A stretch of 64,000 bases of DNA, taken from Papilionanthe hookeriana x Papilionanthe teres. Lineage: Eukaryota; Streptophyta; Magnoliopsida; Asparagales; Orchidaceae. The stretch is taken from NCBI GenBank assembly GCA_022702705.1, contig CM040424.1, positions 79,239,452-79,303,451 of the forward strand, in the 5' to 3' direction. The notes under the pieces were generated by a model that did no database searches, was not told where the DNA came from, and worked only from the letters and a program-made list of their open reading frames with translations. Both the position numbers and the translations under genes were made by a program. Below are positions 36,661 to 48,321 of this stretch, one piece after another (positions within the stretch are counted from its first letter, which is position 1; every line of letters starts with the position of its first letter).

Positions 36661-36979
36661 AAGGAAAACCGCCCCGTATCGAAATTCTACGAAGGATAGG
36701 GCGGGTGCTAGTCAAATCCCGTCTCGGGCCCCGAGTAGAACCCGCCATCATGACGTAAAAGCCAAGTAAAAGAATGAAGGCTAGTCCACCCGTTGTCGTC
36801 TCGAGATTACAGATTAGGGAGGATACCACCTTCCAAAGCATTTGGCCGACGTACCATCTCGGTCCTAGACCTTCGCCGCCGGAAGGATGGCATGGCGTCC
36901 CACCACCGGGCGGCTGAGATCGAAACAGACAGCTCGAGAAAGAAAGTCTCGCCGAGAGACTCGAATCGAAGAAAGTGCT

Positions 36980-38560
36980 ACCGCGATGAAGGGGACTCGT
37001 GAGAAGGGGACCCGGCAGCCTATCGCACGACAACCACGAAGACACACAGAAAGCCCCGCTAGAAGATGCCATGGAAAAGTCGAGAACCGATATCCGACGA
37101 TTGGCAAAAGAAAGAGAAGAAAAGTTCGGAGACGAGATTGATTCATCGGAATTCATGGACGACGAATACGCAGAAATCAACATGGTTGAGACACGAGCTT
37201 CAGCAGCTTCGCAAGGTGCTCCTGCAGCCGCAGAAAGAGAGGAGCCAGAACTGATGAGAAGGCAGCTTCAGGAAAAAGACGACACGATCGCTCAAATGGC
37301 GAAAAGGATGGAAGAAATGGCCGTAGCTCTGGCCACTCTCCAGAGTCAAGTACAACCACAAAGGGAAACACCCCGGAAGTCATTCACATCGTAGACGGAG
37401 GAAAGGAGATTACATCCGTCAACGGGGATGATCAATTAAAGAAGGATGCAACACAAAGTATGATTCTCGAAAAGGATATCAAGAACTTGGTGGAACAAGC
37501 AGTGCGAGAAGCCTTAGCACAATCGAAGAGCGGGACATCCATTCGGACGGGTAGACCTTACCTGTAAGAATTCGACGCCGTCCAATACCCGAAAGGCTTC
37601 GTACCACCTCTCGTTCAAGACCTTCGACGGAACCGGAAACCCTCGACGAAGCATGTGGCACACTTTCGTGCCGCTTGTTGCAATGCCGGCGGGAGCGATG
37701 CATTACTCTTCCGACAGCTCGTCGTCAGCCTCGTCGGAATCGCCTTCGACCGGTATGCGAATTACCAAATGGTTCGGTGAAGACGTTCTCGCAGCTAGAG
37801 AACCTCTTCATCAAGCGATTCGTCGGAGCTCAAGCACCACATCACTATAGGTGATTTAGTGGTAGAGAAACAAAAGCCGAATGAAACCTTAGTGGATTAC
37901 ATACTTCGATGGAGGAACTTAAGCATGAAATGTGAACCACAACTGCAAGAACAGCATGCAGTCGGCATTTTACTAAAAAGCATCCATGGCCCGATAGCAC
38001 TTCTCCTCAAGGGATTCACTATTAAGACTTTCGAGAAGTTGTTAAGCAAGGCCGGAAGCTTGCAAGAAGAGGCGAAGCAATTAAGTTTCGCCGACAAGAC
38101 GGACAAACAAAAGCCCGTAGAAGACTTTTGAAAAGAAATCCGGATCGTTGCAGCAGTTGACAAAGGCAAGCAACCGATGCAAATACCACCGTAACGGCCG
38201 CAACGAACCACAACAAAATTACCAAGTAACCCTGCCCAATGTATCACTCATCTCCGCAAGTATGAACAACCACCTCGTCCGCAACGTACATTAAGAGAGC
38301 TTTGAGCGAGAATATCCGTTCAAGAATGAGGCGCGTCGAAAATGTTCCGTAGTTTGATGAAGACTCCGTGATTTCCAACTGCTAGAGCCTAAAAGACCGG
38401 AGGAAGTCAACAAGAAAGGTGATCCCAACTTTTGCCCTTACCACCGGATGCTTGGGCACAAAATAGAAGATTGCATTACCTTCAAAAGTTGGCTCAATGA
38501 CAACCTTCGGAAAGGGAATATAACGATCCCGAAGGAGTACATGAAGGAACCCCGTAAAGG
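36980..38560 (+). pseudogene. gag (capsid/nucleocapsid), frame-broken
   Basis: Contains an N-terminal charged coiled-coil (QEKDDTIAQMAKRMEEMAVA, about 37270). The capsid (Retrotrans_gag) core is spread over at least three frames: HVAHFRAACCNAGGSDALL at about 37650, then VEKQKPNETLVDYILRWRNL at about 37860 and SFADKTDKQKP at about 38085. A zinc-knuckle-like motif follows at about 38435 (CPYHRMLGHKIEDC, with His replacing the second Cys, as usual in the Tat group). The product would package element RNA into virus-like particles. Several frameshifts and stops interrupt it; no single frame spans the domain. Confidence 0.8.
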
Positions 38561-39108
38561 AGGTTCCGTCAATGTTGTCTCGATCGATCCCATCATTCCG
38601 ATAGATCCCTATACGACCGAAGATGGATGGACTACCGCTTGGACGAGGTCTTCGAAAAGATTTTAGACAACGATCCAAACCGCTTCGGTGCGAGCTTCAA
38701 TTCGTAGTTGAAACCCGTTAAGCCGGTACTATCACTTGCGATGGAAGAACCACCTCAACAGAGACGATCAAGAAAAGAAGAAAATCGACGAAGAAGAGAA
38801 GACCGAGGCACCTAAGGCTAGGACTAGGGGCCGCTTATCCTAGGATAGTTGTTTCCGATTCGGGGAGAAATCCTCGAACCCCCGACTCGTATGATTATCT
38901 CGCTCACTTCGGTGGGATCATATAATGATAAGGGTGATGGCGTTGGCTACGTTTTGACTGTTTCTAACGATTACGTAACTAACGATAATCCGGATATCGA
39001 TTTCGATACCAACGACAATTCTCAAATCATACACGATCTCGACGATCATAATAACGAAGAAGACATCCATCAAGGAGGCTACGAGAGTTCAACAAGCAAC
39101 GAATCTAT

Positions 39109-39900
39109 TTGCGAGTTTCGAGGAGCTCCAGTCACGATAGAGTTAGAGCCTTCGTACTCGAAGCTAATCCGAAGAGCCTCGTCATTCCGATTCAAGAAGA
39201 GACACCTGCAAGCTCAACAATAGATTCAGAGGAAATTACAGAAGTCAACTTAAGAAGTGGAAAAGTTCTACCTCCGAGAATGAGTCCAAAAGACAAAGGA
39301 AAGCAGGTGGTTGTTCAAGAAGAACCAACCCCAGCAGAAGAAATACTCATTCGAGAAGAAGCAGAGACACATGAAAATAAAGTGGACTACAACGTGCTAG
39401 CCCATCTTACGAAACTACCAGCCAAACTGAGCATCTACGATGCTCTCATCTTATCAAAGGAGATGAGAGAAGCTCGATCAAGGCCTTACTTGATCCGGAA
39501 ATTTGCTTAGCTCAAATGGCCGGAGATTCCTTAGATGAGGTTTGCTCGTTAAAGGAACAACGAGGTGTTACCTTCACGGACAATGACCTACTACTTGGAA
39601 CAGCAGACCACAACCGACCATTGTACATTTCAGTTACAATCGGAAAATTTACACTCTCCAGAGTATTGGTGGATCCAGGAGCATCAATCAATATAATGAA
39701 TCTTCGAACGCTAGCATACTTGGAAATTGATGCCCGCGAGCTCGAGGCGGACAAAATGTTATTAAGAGGATTCAACCGTAAAGGAGAAAGAGCCCTCGGC
39801 TCAATAACACCGCTAATGAAGACCGGTGACTTAGCAAAGACAACCGCGAAATTTCACATAATCGATTCGAAACGTCATTCAACGCTCTACCGGGCCGACC
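39109..39900 (+). pseudogene. Retrotransposon aspartic protease region
   Basis: An upstream segment carries EITEVNLRSGKVLP and VDYNVLAHLTKLPAKLSIYD, a linker typical of Tat gag-pro. It stops at 39510. The protease core follows in another frame from 39516: YISVTIGKFTLSRVLVDPGA, with the DPGAS active-site variant, then INIMNL. Tat elements often replace DTGA with a variant of this kind. It would be an aspartic protease that matures Gag-Pol. The frame between the two parts is broken. Confidence 0.75.
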
Positions 39901-40129
39901 ATGGATACATGAAAACAGGATGGTACCATCATCTCTACATCGCTGCATCAAATACTACGATGGAGGGGAACAAGTGTATTAAAGGTGACTTACAACCATT
40001 CTCCGTACATGAAATTGGAATCCACGAGGATGCGACTTATTATGCACCACCGAAGAAAACGATCTTCTCCGCAGATACCATAACAAATGAAGCAAAGAAA
40101 GTTCGGACAACAAAGAACCCGAAGTTCTA

Positions 40130-40975
40130 GTCCAATCAGCCACTCACCACTCCCTTACGGCGAGATGGTGAAGGTTTCTCCACAACTCGCATCCGAGGTC
40201 GAGGCCGGGGACGAGGTCGTGGTAGAGACGTTAGGACGATCGAGATGAGGAAACCGACCATCAATGTCGATCGGGAAGATACTTCGAAGAAGAAAAAGAA
40301 ATCAAACAAGAAGCAGCGACAATAAGTCGAAAGAAGCCGCAATTCAAAATCCCTATTGAAGATGAAAGAAACGAAGAATATAAATCGATGTACGAGAAGA
40401 TTAACCACTACGTACATACTATGACCCTGACCACGATCCATTCTAATAAGATTGAGGGTATGGAGGTCAAAGAGGTACGTAGCGGTGGTGCAAAACCAAT
40501 CAAATTCTACCGTGGTGCTTCTTCCTCCAAAACCGAAAATAATGTACAACTTGAAGATGCTACTTCATCGAATTAATGGAATTGCCTTTTGAATGGTACT
40601 CTCCCTGTGTTCAAAATTTAATTCAACGTGGTTTCTTACCTCGACAGTGGACAAAAGGTCAATCTCAAAATTTTGAAAAATTATGGAATAATTCCGGTCG
40701 TCCACCCAATTCGAAGCATGGTCTCGGATTCGGCACAGTAGGATCAGTCGATGATACTGAATTTTGCTTGGTTGTCACCTGCGAATCTAATGAAAACTGC
40801 ATGGAAACTACAGAAGAGCTCGAAGATTTACAAATTGGAGATGCTCCACCAGAGTTCGAAGAAGAAATCAAATCTACAATAGATGAGTTAACAGAAGTTA
40901 ACTTAGGTACTAGCGAAGAGCCTAGACCTACCTTTGTTAGCTCTTTACTCAATAAAGAAGACTCGAAGAAATAAT
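40130..40975 (+). pseudogene. Arg/Gly-rich linker between protease and RT
   Basis: At 40188-40229 the sequence encodes RIRGRGRGRGRGRD. Further on, two open segments (40388-40575 and 40576-40974) include acidic stretches such as EELEDLQIGDAPPEFEEEI and end with TEVNLGTSEEPRPTFVSSLL, the usual lead-in to Tat RT. In Ogre elements this zone contains an intron; no clear donor/acceptor pair could be fixed here. Confidence 0.55.
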
Positions 40976-42380
40976 CAAGTTATTAATGGAATTCAAAGAC
41001 CGTTTTGCTTCGGAGCTACGATGAGATGCCGTGTTTAGCTCCGGAGGTCGCAGTCCATAAGCTAGGGGTGGATCCTCGTCCGGTCCTGACGACAAGGTCC
41101 CGAAGAATGCGTCTAGAAATCGAACAACAAGTCATAGCCGAAGTTAAAAAGCTAATAGACGCTAAATTTGTCCGTGAAGAACAATACCCGACTTGGTTAG
41201 CCAACGTGGTACCAGTCAGGAAGAAGAATGGTCAGATCAGAATTTGTGTGGATTTCAGAGATTTAAACAAGGCATGCCCGAAAGATGAATTCCATCTACC
41301 GATCCCAGAATTAATGATCGACATTGCTTCAACACATGAAATATTCTCATTCATGGATGGATCTTCAGGATACAACCAGATAAAAATGGCTCCGTAAGAT
41401 GAAAAGCTTACAGCGATTCGTAACGCCGATCGGAGTATTTTGCTACACAGATGATGCCATTCGGATCGAAGAACGCAGAGCAACCTACCAAAGAGCAATG
41501 ACAAGAATTTTTGATGATCTCATCCATAATCAAGTCGAATGCTACGTGGACGATGTGGTCATCAAAAGCAAAGTAAAGGACAACCACTTGTATGATTTGA
41601 GAATTGTTTTCGAACGATTAAGACAATTTAACCTTAAGATGAATCCCTTAAATGCGCCTTCGGCGTCACCTCCGGAAATTCTTAGGATTCGTTGTCCGAC
41701 ATCGTGGAATTGAAATCGACCCGGAAAAGATTAAAGCTATCTTAGAAATGCCGCCTCCCAAAACCTTAAAACAACTACGATCTTTTCAAGGGAAGCCGGC
41801 ATATCTTCGACGCTTTATCTCAAACCCGTCGGTAGGTGTCAGCCTTTCTCGGCACTAGTTAAAAAGGACGCCAAATTTATTTGGGAAGAGAAATGCCGTA
41901 GGACCTTCGAGGACATTAAACAATACTTAATGACACCTCCCGTCTTAGCAGCCTCTGGCCTCGTGTAGACCGCTAATACTTTATACCGCGGCTTTAGACG
42001 ACTCTCTCGGAGCCTCGTTAGCCTAGTGTCAATGATGAGGGTAAAGAAAATGCTCTTTACTACTTAAGCCGTCGTCTACCGCCGACGTAAATAAGGTATC
42101 CCGCAATCGAAAAGCATTGTTTGGCCCCGATCTTCGCCGCTCAAAAGCTCGTGCATTACATGCTTTCTCATAAGGTCAACCCGATCTCGAAGTTTAATCC
42201 ATTGCAATACTCGATGACTCGTCCAACGCTTTCCGGCAGACTTGCCGGATGGTCAATGATATTATCGCAATTCGATATAACTTTCGTGCCTCTTCGTGCC
42301 GTAAAGGGACAAGTCTTAGCAGACTTCCTTGCAAAGACACCCCTTGCCGGCAGAATCTCCTCTCAATGACGATTTGCCAG
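40976..42380 (+). pseudogene. Reverse transcriptase and first RNase H, frame-broken
   Basis: RT motifs are seen in order: APEVAVHKLGVDPRPV (41040), RKKNGQIRICVDFRDLNKAC (41218), FSFMDGSSGYNQIKMAP (41346), YVDD catalytic motif (41543-41554), DPEKIKAILEMPPPKTLKQL (about 41719). The Ty3 RNase H segment follows (LAPIFAAQKLVHYMLSHKVN at about 42121; LSQFDITFVPLRAVKGQVLA at about 42264). The RT is split at 41397 by a stop and at several later points by single-base changes. At 41796-41798 and 41826-41828 CCG (Pro) stands where the family has Leu. Confidence 0.88.
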
Positions 42381-42910
42381 ATGAACAAATAATGAACCTA
42401 GAAGACCTCGATGATCGACGTTGGGAATTATATTTCGACGGAGCATCTTCAGCACACAAAGACGAAGAATCGCAAGTGATAGTGCCCGGTAAGGCAGAAA
42501 TCGGGCTAATCTTTATAACACCGGAGCGGGGATGTTAAGATACTCCTACCACTCGACGTAGCCGTGTACAAACAACGAAGCGGAATACGAAGCCCTCATA
42601 ACGGACCGGAATTAACCATTCAAATGGGGATAACAGACATCAACATCTACGGGGATTCACAAGTTAATCATTCAACGGATCGCCGGACAATACAGAATTT
42701 TAAAACCAAGACTCGAGCAATACTTCCAAGTATGCCATACAATATTGCTGGAACAGATTCCAAATGTGACAATCTACAAAATTCCGTAAAAGAAAACGCT
42801 TTAGCAGATGCGCTAGCCCGTCTCGCAAAAGAATTTGCTCGTTTGCAAGATGAATCAGTAGAAGTGTCGAGTTCACTGACGTCGAGTCCTATCACAAACT
42901 CGACATGACA
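42381..42910 (+). pseudogene. Second, archaeal-type RNase H, frame-broken
   Basis: RRWELYFDGASSAHKDEE (about 42417) is the start of the archaeal-type RNase H that Tat-lineage elements carry in addition to their Ty3 RNase H. In another frame ITDINIYGDSQV (about 42630) and ENALADALARLAKEFA (about 42795) supply the later catalytic motifs. At least one frameshift separates the halves, and a stop follows ITPERGC at 42538. Confidence 0.8.
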
Positions 42911-42959
42911 CAATACATAAATCAAAAAGGAAAAAGGATCAGCTGCAACAGTGACGTAA

Positions 42960-44260
42960 AACACGGAAGATCAGGCGACGACCATCGATGAACTACCCGC
43001 AAACAGAAAGCTACCGGACGATAGGTCGCTAGCCCATCGTATCAAGAAAAGAACTCGTCCTACGCATTAGTAAACAATACGTTATACGTGAAGGTCTTTC
43101 GATCAAATGTGGCTAAGGTGCCTAAGCGGGTCCGAGGCCCGTGAAATTGTTAAAGAGGTACATTCGGACTCCGTGGCGCTCATCGACGGGTCCAAAGATG
43201 AAAATGAAAATTAAAAGACTAGGGTACTACCGGCCCTCGATGATGACCGACCGCATGAAAATCGCCAAGAGTCGTCACCAATGCCAAGTGCACGGAGTGG
43301 TTCTACACCAACCTCCAAATGTGCTACATCCGACAATCGCATCGTGGCCATTCGAATGTTGGGGCACGGATATAGTGGGTCCAATAGAACCACCGTCGTC
43401 AAAAGGACATCGCTTCATTCTTGCGCTGCTGCATTACTTTTCCAAGTGGCAGAGGCGGCTCCACTTAGAGAAGTGAAAGCACATCACGTACTATAATTTT
43501 TCAAGAACCAAGTTGTTTACCGTTTCGGAGTGCCGCGTGAATCATCTCGTATAATGGGTCAGCATTCGAAGCACACAAATCAACAATTTTGTCGTGAGAC
43601 ACGGAATCGACCGGCGATACTCAACAATTTACTACCCAAGAGCAAACGGCCTCAGCTCGAGGCTTTTAATAAAACTCTCGTTCAAATCTTAAAGAAAAAC
43701 TTGGACGATAATAAGAGAAATTGGCACGAGAAGTTGTTAGAAGCCTTACGGGCCTACCGGACAACCTTCGTAACACCTACTCAAGCTACACCTTACGCTC
43801 CGGTGTATGGGTCCGAGGCAAGTGTTACCTTTAGAGGTTCAGCCTTCCTTCACTCGTAATTGCAGCTTGCAAATAAAATCACAACATGAAGAGAACGCCA
43901 AATTACGACTCGAAGAATTAGAGAGCCTCGAAGGGAAAAGACTTGCAGCCGCAACGGAATTTAGAACTATACCAAGCTAAGATGGTTCAAGCCCATGACA
44001 ACCGGGTCCGCCCAAGAACCTTCAAAGTTGGTGATTTAGTTCTCGTTCTCAAAAGACCTATTCTTGCACACCGCAAGATAGGAGGAAAATTCGAACCCAC
44101 TGGGAAGGACCGTTTCATGGTCGAAGCAAGTATACTCGGGAGGTTCCTACCAACTAGTGAATTGCCAGGGAGAACGACATATGCTTCCGATCAATGGACG
44201 ATACTTGAAAAAGTATTACGCTACCCGATGTTTCGAAGGAATGAATTCTTCAATCCCTAA
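42960..44260 (+). pseudogene. Integrase, frame-broken
   Basis: The integrase core is recognisable from IASWPFECWGTDIVGPIEPP (about 43335). The first catalytic Asp is at 43369-43371, and the segment is followed by SSKGHRFILALLHYFSKW. Later segments are in other frames: LEAFNKTLVQILKKNLDDN (about 43657) with the DDE-region context, and KVGDLVLVLKRPI (about 44027), the C-terminal domain lead-in. The open segment 43943-44260 ends the integrase. It would insert element cDNA into host DNA; here it has several frameshifts and stops. Confidence 0.82.
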
Positions 44261-44275
44261 GAAACACGGGCGAAG

Positions 44276-46160
44276 TAATTACTTATGACCGGGTCCGAAC
44301 CCAAAAATAACAAAAAATGTGCTAAAATAAATAAAATCATGATAATAAAGTTTTCTTTGTTTTCTCTCTTCCAAATCAAAATCTCTTTCCTGATCTTATC
44401 CCACTTCATTCCTGCTAAGTTTAAAAATATAAGAATAATAAAAAAAATGTCTTTAATAAACATTTTCTTAATGTTCTTGTTCTTAGTATGACCCCCGATC
44501 CTTTTCCTTGTCTTTTCGCAGGGAAATGTCGAACGGCGGTTGGTCCCGAACTTTAAGAATGGCGTAAGCCTCGCACTCGATGAAAAGAGGGTGAAGGATG
44601 GAGCGATAATCGAGATTGACTCGGATTTCGCACCAAGCAGGCCTACGAGACGAGGAAAGTGACCGGGTCCCGGCTGACCGAGAAGAACCGCCCGGACGTG
44701 ACAAAGTGATGAAAGTGGGTGGCCCAAGCCACCAATCCAAGAACAAGAAAAGAAAGACAAACATTGAAGAAGATAAGAAAATGAAGTCCGTAGTCGCTAC
44801 AGTAGAAGGCGGGCTTATCGCGCGCGCCTACGAGATTCAAGAAGTTCGAAGAGCTACTCTCACAACAACGCAACGAAGAAATAAGAATCGCCGTATCCGT
44901 AAGATGTTAACAAAACTAGCTGCGGACCAGCGCGACGAGACAGTTGCTAATGTCAGTGCATACACTTCAAGGACACCGGTTCACCAGGAACCTGAAGAAA
45001 GGAGGCCAGCTCCTAGGATAACAGTAAAGAACTGTGGAAATCTCCGAAGATCGAAGAAAGAAGGCTACCACGCCACCGGATAGAACCACCAATGATGCAT
45101 GACCTTGTTGCGAAGCAACCCCGGGATGTCCCGACGTGCATCATCCCCGAGGAGCCAAGGTATGCGGGAGAACGTGAAGGGATTGAACCGTATATTCCAC
45201 AATATGTCACTGTGCCTCGCCATCTCGCAGATCATTCCGGAATACGAGCTCGGAGAGAATGCGAATGTTGAAAAGAAAACCTTTGAATACTTCGAGAGAA
45301 TTAAAGGCAGAAGAATCAATATACTAGAGGGCCTCGAGCTACATACGTACGTATTCTCGTAGTATGAACAAGGAAGAAATCGTGGATTGCATCCGGGATT
45401 TGAAAAGAATGGGCCGAGCAGGCCGCCTAAGGGAAAACACATACTCGAACCCCGAGATGGATGCCGTGGAAGGGAAGAATCACAATACAATGTGGATGTC
45501 GTTACAACTTTGCGGAGGACAGAAGGGAAACCCACCGGAATACTCCGTCATGGGCAAGTGGATCCGATGCCATTGGTCATCAAGAGAATGGTAAAGAGAT
45601 TGATAACATGGAGGGTACCGCGCAGTATCGCATACCCAATACTCGCATTATCAACATCTACAAACAGGTGACCGCATACCCCCACACATAGATCACCACG
45701 ACTTTGTCGACCTTTCTGCACGCCTCTTTCCCGAGCGAGTGTAACATCATGTTCGGATCCGACCCTCCGGATAAGCAGGTCCGAGTGAGTTACGAGGGCC
45801 GCGAAAGATACCATTACCGATAGGTTCCGTCATGATACCGAAGGGCAACGGAGCAGATATCGCTAAGCATTGCATACCAGGAGTACCAATGAAGCGGATC
45901 TCGCCACTTTCGAAGGATGGACGACAGAAAGACACCTTACCATTTCCAAACTGTACCCGGAGCTGGAGAGCCTCCGGCCTTACGAGCCGCGAGTTACATG
46001 GAAAATATCACACCTCCAATGTACATCCATACGGCATCTTTGCCAAGGATGACTTGGAAGGTGATGTTATCGACCATGTACCCCACTATTCAGACATGGA
46101 TTTTCGACGTATGCTTCTTCGGATGGATCAACAAAGATCATACACACATCCGTTTTGAGT
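44276..46160 (+). pseudogene. Unrecognised coding region downstream of integrase
   Basis: About 240 bp of AT-rich, intron-like sequence ending in a pyrimidine tract and CAG at 44520 is followed by about 1.6 kb of coding-like sequence in several frames. Readable pieces include DEKRVKDGAIIEIDSDFAPS (about 44579), a highly charged basic part (KKRKTNIEEDKKMKS), then GGLIARAYEIQEVRRATLTT (about 44811). Next is a Pro-rich part (MHDLVAKQPRDVPTCIIPEE, 45095) and ELGENANVEKKTFEYFERIK (about 45250). I recognise no domain, signal peptide or membrane segment, so there is no support for an Env-like protein. Sense-strand composition is more protein-like than the antisense open frame at 45065-45535. Confidence 0.5.
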
Positions 46161-46489
46161 TTACATGGATTGTATGAAATATATTCCGCATCAAGATGTA
46201 TGATGTATCTTCTACATGATTGGAATGAAAGTGACCATGTCACATTTTTCGCCTTCACCTCTTTTGTGCAAATTGATTGGGAAACGCCGTTAAAGTTAAA
46301 TGAACTTCGAACAAAGAACGTAAAAGGAATAAAAAAAAATAATAAAAGAAAACTTTCCTTAAAAAAAAATAATAAAATAAAATCTAAAAAAATGACAAAC
46401 ACCAAATTCACATGAACATTAAATAAACGATAAAATAAAATTTGAATCATTAAAAGATAAACAAAATCAACATAAATGTTAAATCAAAT

Positions 46490-46780
46490 TCTCAATCAAA
46501 TTTCAAATGTGATCTTCCAAATTTCAAATCAAATCTTAAATCAAATTTCAACCGAGTTCAAACTCATCCTTCCAAATTTCAAATTCAATCTTTCCAGATT
46601 CCAAATCTCTATCAAATCTCAAATTCGATCTTCCAGATCTTAAATCAAATCTCACCAAATTTCAAATCTCAAATTCGATCTTTCCGTATCTTAAATCAAA
46701 TCTCGACCAAATTTCAAATCTCAAATTCGATCTTTCCAGATCTCACATCAAACCTCGCCAAAATCAACTTTTCGAGGTCG
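46490..46780. repeat. Degenerate ~54-bp tandem repeats before the 82-bp array
   Basis: Imperfect repeats of TCAAATTCGATCTTTCC, AGATCTTAAATCAAATCTC and ACCAAATTTCAAATC words. About four to five units can be followed. The stretch grades into the more regular array that starts at about 46765. Confidence 0.6.
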
Positions 46781-47900
46781 AGGATTTTACATCCGATACC
46801 GCACTCGCTTTAGGATTCTTTCCCTATTGCACCGAAATACATCAAATTCAAACTTTGAGGTCGAGGATTTTACATCCGATACCGCACCGCTTTAGATTCT
46901 TTCCCTATTGCACCGAAATACATCAAAATCAACTTTTTGAGGTCGAGGATTTTACATCCGATACCGCACCGCTTTAGGATTCTTTCCCTATCGCAATGAA
47001 ATACATCAAAATCAACTTTTCGAGGCCGAGGATTTTACATCCGATACCGCACCGCTTTAGGATTCTTTCCCTATCGCACCGAAATACATCAAATTCAAAC
47101 TTTTGGGTCGAGGATTTTACATCCAAGACCGCACCGCTTTAGGATCATTTCCCTATTGCACTCGAAATACATCAAATTCAAACTTTTGGGTCGAGGATTT
47201 TACATCCAAGACCGCATCGCTTTAGGATCATTTCCCTATCGCACCGAAATACATCAAATTCAAACTCTTGGGTCGAGGATTTTACATCCAAGACCGCACC
47301 GCTTTAGGATCCTTTCCCTATCGCACCGAAATACATCAAATTCAAACTTTTGGGTCGAGGATTTTACATCCAAGACCGCACTCGCTTTAGGATCCTTTCC
47401 CTATCGCACCGAAATACATCAAATTCAAACTCTCGGGTCGAGGATTTTACATCCAAGACCGCACCGCTTTAGGATCCTTTCCCTATCGCACCGAAATACA
47501 TCAAATTCAAACTTTTGGGTCGAGGATTTTACATCCAAGACCGCACCGCTTTAGGATTCTTTCCCTATCGCACCGAAATACATCAAATTCAAACTTTTGG
47601 GTCGAGGATTTTACATCCAAGATCGCACCGCTTTAGGATTCTTTCCCTATCGCACCGAAATACATCAAATTCAAACTTTTGGGTCGAGGATTTTACATCC
47701 AAGACCGCACTCGCTTTAGGATTCTTTCCCTATTGCACCGAAATACATCAAATTCAAACTTTTGGGTTAAGGATTTTACATCCAAGATCGCACTCGCTTT
47801 AGGATTCTTTCCCTATCGCACCGAAATACATCAAAATCAAACTTCGAGGTTAAGGATTTTACATCCAATACCGCATTACTCCGAGATCTTTCCTCATTGT
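46765..47900. repeat. 14-copy tandem array, ~82-bp unit, in the element's 3' UTR
   Basis: The anchor AGGATTTTACATCC recurs about every 82-83 bp, from 46781 to 47853 (14 times). Each unit also has TTTAGGATTCTTTCCCTAT and GAAATACATCAAA. Units are well conserved except at two sites that alternate among GCACCG, GCACTCG and related forms. Tat/Ogre elements are known to carry tandem repeats between pol and the 3' LTR. Three long open frames across the array are a by-product of periodicity (82 is not a multiple of 3) and are not genes. Confidence 0.92.
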
Positions 47901-48321
47901 AATGATCCAATCCAATCGATTCGATCTTCTTTTGGGTCAAGATGTTACATCTAAAACTTCAAAATTCCAATTTTCATTTCAAATCAAATCCCTTCAAATT
48001 AATCTTGACAAACTTCAATCTAAATTAAAACTCCAAATTGAAATCTAAACTCACACATCATGACTTGAACATGAAACAAAATAAAATCTAAATTGAAATT
48101 CTCCCAAATCATGTGATTTGGGATTCACCTCCTTTTCCTTTCCCTAGCGAGAGTTCAAGAATCTCCGAGCCCGCAGATATACTTGACACTCCCCACCGAA
48201 GCTCTTCTACTTCGTCCCAAGTTTGTTACTTGGACATCCGTGTTGGTTTTGTTGATCGCTTCGGTCAACACCAATACGCGCGGTGTGCTCCGTCACTCAC
48301 CACACCTATCGGGGGTCCATT

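Noticed and set aside
45065..45535. Antisense 156-codon gene after integrase, as in some Tat-group elements
   Set aside because: The sense strand has more protein-like composition in the same place and the antisense frame has no recognisable motif.
44520..46160. Env-like gene
   Set aside because: No signal peptide, membrane helix or furin-like site is visible in any frame.
46765..47954. CRISPR-like or repeat-protein gene in the 82-bp array
   Set aside because: Units are head-to-tail without unique spacers, and the long open frames arise because an 82-base period cycles through all three frames. Position inside an LTR element explains it.
35397..48321. RIP-like or ordinary 5mC deamination as the cause of the broken frames
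   Set aside because: Deamination would lower CG and raise TG/CA. Here CG is in excess and CTG/CAG are depleted, and many changes are indels or base swaps.
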